Source of the DNA: Rhodospirillales bacterium
GTDB lineage: Bacteria; Pseudomonadota; Alphaproteobacteria; JAREAF01
Assembly (NCBI GenBank): GCA_029240475.1
Contig: JAREAF010000127.1
Coordinates: 1 to 7,676 of the forward strand
Length of the DNA stretch: 7,676 nucleotides
Direction of reading: 5' to 3'
The position numbers and the translations under genes were made by a program. Positions 6,297 to 7,676 of this stretch are shown piece after piece; position 1 is the stretch's first letter; the number at the start of each line of letters is the position of its first letter. Below the pieces are notes generated by a model. That model worked only from the letters and a program-made list of their open reading frames with translations, was not told the origin of the DNA and did not search any database.

Positions 6297-7244
6297 ATGT
6301 CAACGCCTATAGACACGCCCAGAAATCGCGGCGACAGCGATGCGCCGCATCTAACCCCCGCCACCCCGGCAGAAGACGCCCGGACCGTGATGTTGAACCG
6401 CATCTCCTGGAGTGCGGTGCTGGCCGGAGTCGTGGTTGCGCTGGTCACCCAGCTCATCTTGAACATGATCGGCGTCGGCATCGGGGCGGCGACCCTCGAT
6501 CCGGCCACCGGCGACAATCCCGAAGCTGGCACCTTCTCCATCGGAGCGGCGATCTGGTGGACCGTATCGGGCATTCTCGCCGCCTTCGCCGGCGGATATG
6601 CCGCAGGCCGGCTGGCCGGAAAACCGAAGGAATCGACGGCCGGTTGGCATGGGTTGACGGCCTGGGCGCTGACCACGCTCCTGGTCTTCTACCTTCTCAC
6701 CACCACGGTGGGCAGCCTTATCGGCGGCGTCTTCAGCACGATCAGCAGTGCAGCCGGCGGGCTGGGCCGCACCGCGGCGACCGCGGCCGAGGCGGCGGCG
6801 CCCGCCCTGGCCCAGGCGAACGATCCCTTCTCCGGCATCGAGCAGTCGGTGCGTGAGGCGACCGGCGGCAGCGATCCGGCAGCCATGCGCGATGCCGCCG
6901 TAGCGGCGGTGCGTGCCGCTGTGACCGGCAACCAGGAACAGGCCGAGCAGGCGCGCGAGCGCGCTGCCCAGGCGATCTCGCGAGCTCAGAACATCTCGAT
7001 CGAGGAAGCCCGGACGCAGGTTCAGCAATATGAGCAGCAATATCGTCAGACGGTCGAGCAAACCAAGCAGCAGGCGGCCGAAGCTGCGGACGTGGCTGCG
7101 AACGCGGTCTCCAAGGGCGCGTTGTTCGGCGCCATCGCGCTGATCTTGGGAGCCATCGCGGGATGGTTCGGCGGCCGCGCCGGCACCATCGATCCGACGC
7201 TCACGAGCGGGCGGTTGAGAGCAGGTGCAAAACGGGCGACATAA
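6297..7244 (+). CDS. Four-helix membrane protein with alanine-rich helical insert, unknown function
   Basis: A 315-residue integral membrane protein of no assigned function. Similar proteins are common in Hyphomicrobiales, sometimes labelled PhnA-like without good reason. Predicted membrane helices are at about 36-62, 81-106, 117-147 and 273-292, with Gly/Ala-rich faces (GVGIGAA, GGYAAGRLAGK, GAIAGWFGGRAG) suited to helix packing. Charges fit an inside N terminus (R30, R35), an acidic outer loop (68-77), a basic inner loop (105-111) and a basic C terminus (R294 to K312). The segment 155-270 would then be periplasmic. It is Ala/Glu/Gln/Arg-rich, with coiled-coil-like stretches at 212-265. AAGGA lies 6 nt before the ATG. 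A good EcfG-type promoter lies just upstream, so induction by general stress is expected. A role in envelope stress is inference only. Confidence 0.8.
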   Translation: MSTPIDTPRNRGDSDAPHLTPATPAEDARTVMLNRISWSAVLAGVVVALVTQLILNMIGVGIGAATLDPATGDNPEAGTFSIGAAIWWTVSGILAAFAGGYAAGRLAGKPKESTAGWHGLTAWALTTLLVFYLLTTTVGSLIGGVFSTISSAAGGLGRTAATAAEAAAPALAQANDPFSGIEQSVREATGGSDPAAMRDAAVAAVRAAVTGNQEQAEQARERAAQAISRAQNISIEEARTQVQQYEQQYRQTVEQTKQQAAEAADVAANAVSKGALFGAIALILGAIAGWFGGRAGTIDPTLTSGRLRAGAKRAT

Positions 7245-7579
7245 GGCAACCACAGAGACTGGCCCGGCCTGCGCGGCGGAATACACGCTAATTGGCTTGT
7301 GCCGCCCGGCAAATACGGCAGCCCCTCGGTTCAGCAACTGAAGACCCGGGTGCCGCAAGAATTGCTGGTGTTGCCCCCTCTTAAAAGCAACAACGACCTG
7401 AAGCTGGTCACACCAGATGCCGAGAGACACGCGGAAGGCCTCGTTCCCAAGAACGAGGCCTTTCCGTTGCAGGCGGAGTTGGTCCAGGTGCGTGGACCCG
7501 GACGGTGATTGCGTCAAGGTATTATCTAGCTGACGAGAGTCTCGCCGTTCGGAGTGGGTTTGACCGGAGTCGACGTGCG
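7245..7579. other. Gene-free stretch between convergent genes
   Basis: I see no convincing gene in these 335 nt. A 69-codon open frame at 7299-7508 has no recognisable family, starts with GTG, and runs straight through the strong hairpin at 7433-7464, so it is not called. Structures present are that hairpin, a small inverted repeat CTGGT/ACCAG near 7403-7415, and CGAGA-G-TCTCG at 7534-7544. The base composition is less GC-rich than the flanking genes. An untranslated or small-RNA role for 7245-7463 is possible, but no promoter was identified. Confidence 0.5.
7433..7464. terminator. Strong hairpin, likely intrinsic terminator
   Basis: AAGGCCTCGTTC (7435-7446) pairs perfectly with GAACGAGGCCTT (7451-7462) around the tetraloop CCAA. 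The outer pairs 7434-7463 (G-T) and 7433-7464 (G-C) extend it to 14 bp. On the plus strand the stem runs into TTT then CCG, and on the minus strand it ends in TT then CCGC, so it could act in both directions. It lies between the membrane-protein gene (190 nt upstream) and the minus-strand gene ending at 7580, as expected for a shared terminator. The T-tract is short. Confidence 0.7.
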
Positions 7580-7676
7580 TTATGCAGCTAAGCCCATCTG
7601 CTTGTTCAGATCCCTTATGGTCGCCTGATCGAGTTCGAGGCGGTCAGCAAGACGCTTCAGGTACGCACGTTCTGAT
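7580..7676 (-). CDS. C-terminal end of a DUF533/YebE-like protein (partial)
   Basis: Only the last 31 codons and the TAA (7582-7580) are in the window; the gene continues past its right edge. The visible residues begin SERAYLKRLADRLELD and end in GLAA. The pattern of a conserved AYL-LA-L-LD helix followed by a short helix and an Ala-rich end resembles the C terminus of DUF533/YebE proteins (TerB-like helical fold, often inner-membrane anchored and stress induced). This rests on about 20 informative residues, so the family assignment is tentative; that it is coding is more secure, as the frame reads cleanly to a stop. It converges on the membrane-protein gene, with the strong hairpin at 7433-7464 between them. 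Confidence 0.5.
   Translation of the reverse strand, partial: SERAYLKRLADRLELDQATIRDLNKQMGLAA

Noticed and set aside
5162..6856. A long open frame (564 codons) running through soxG, the small secreted gene and the intergenic regions.
   Set aside because: Arg/Ser/Pro-rich shadow translation crossing a convergent gene and the promoter region; three recognised or credible genes in other frames explain the stretch.
7299..7508. A 69-codon plus-strand open frame after the membrane-protein gene.
   Set aside because: No recognisable family or ribosome-binding site, and it runs through a 14-bp terminator-type hairpin.
7497..7525. TATTAT at 7520-7525 as a plus-strand -10 box.
   Set aside because: No -35-like sequence at the right distance and no plus-strand gene downstream in the window.

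Overview
The window is GC-rich, codon-dense DNA from an alphaproteobacterium, most likely a member of the Hyphomicrobiales (Rhizobiales). This placement is inferred from base composition, the sox gene order, the stress-gene content and an EcfG-type (GGAAC-N16-GGTT) promoter; nothing in the window names a species.

Positions 196-5388 hold a complete heterotetrameric sarcosine oxidase operon in the order soxB-soxD-soxA-soxG (beta, delta, alpha, gamma). All four subunits are full length and keep their diagnostic residues. These are the covalent-FMN histidine and GGGGHG dinucleotide fold in SoxB, the Cys-Cys-His-Cys zinc set in SoxD, and the NAD-binding and GcvT-like folate domains in SoxA. soxD/soxA overlap by 4 nt (ATGA) and soxA/soxG by 8 nt, so the subunits are translationally coupled. 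Together they demethylate sarcosine (N-methylglycine) to glycine, passing the one-carbon unit to tetrahydrofolate and electrons to O2. This is the late step of glycine betaine/choline/creatine catabolism. Five bases after soxG comes a small predicted secreted protein of unknown function (GTG start, 5394-5756), probably the last gene of the same transcript.

At about 5757-5868 the content changes. A GC-rich inverted repeat separates the operon from a convergent csbD-family stress gene (minus strand, ending at 5869). A 251-bp divergent intergenic region follows. It carries a good EcfG-type general-stress promoter driving a four-helix alanine-rich membrane protein (6297-7244), and a weaker, same-spaced EcfG-like match facing csbD. 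After a 335-bp gene-free stretch containing a strong 14-bp terminator-type hairpin (7433-7464), the last 97 bases encode the C-terminal 31 residues of a minus-strand protein that resembles the end of DUF533/YebE-type proteins. The right part therefore reads as a small general-stress (envelope/desiccation type) cluster beside a catabolic operon.

No tRNA, rRNA, CRISPR, insertion sequence or phage gene was seen. Most of the window is ordinary core-type metabolism. The least explained parts are the secreted protein behind soxG, the membrane protein with a predicted large periplasmic helical insert, and the putative stress promoters.
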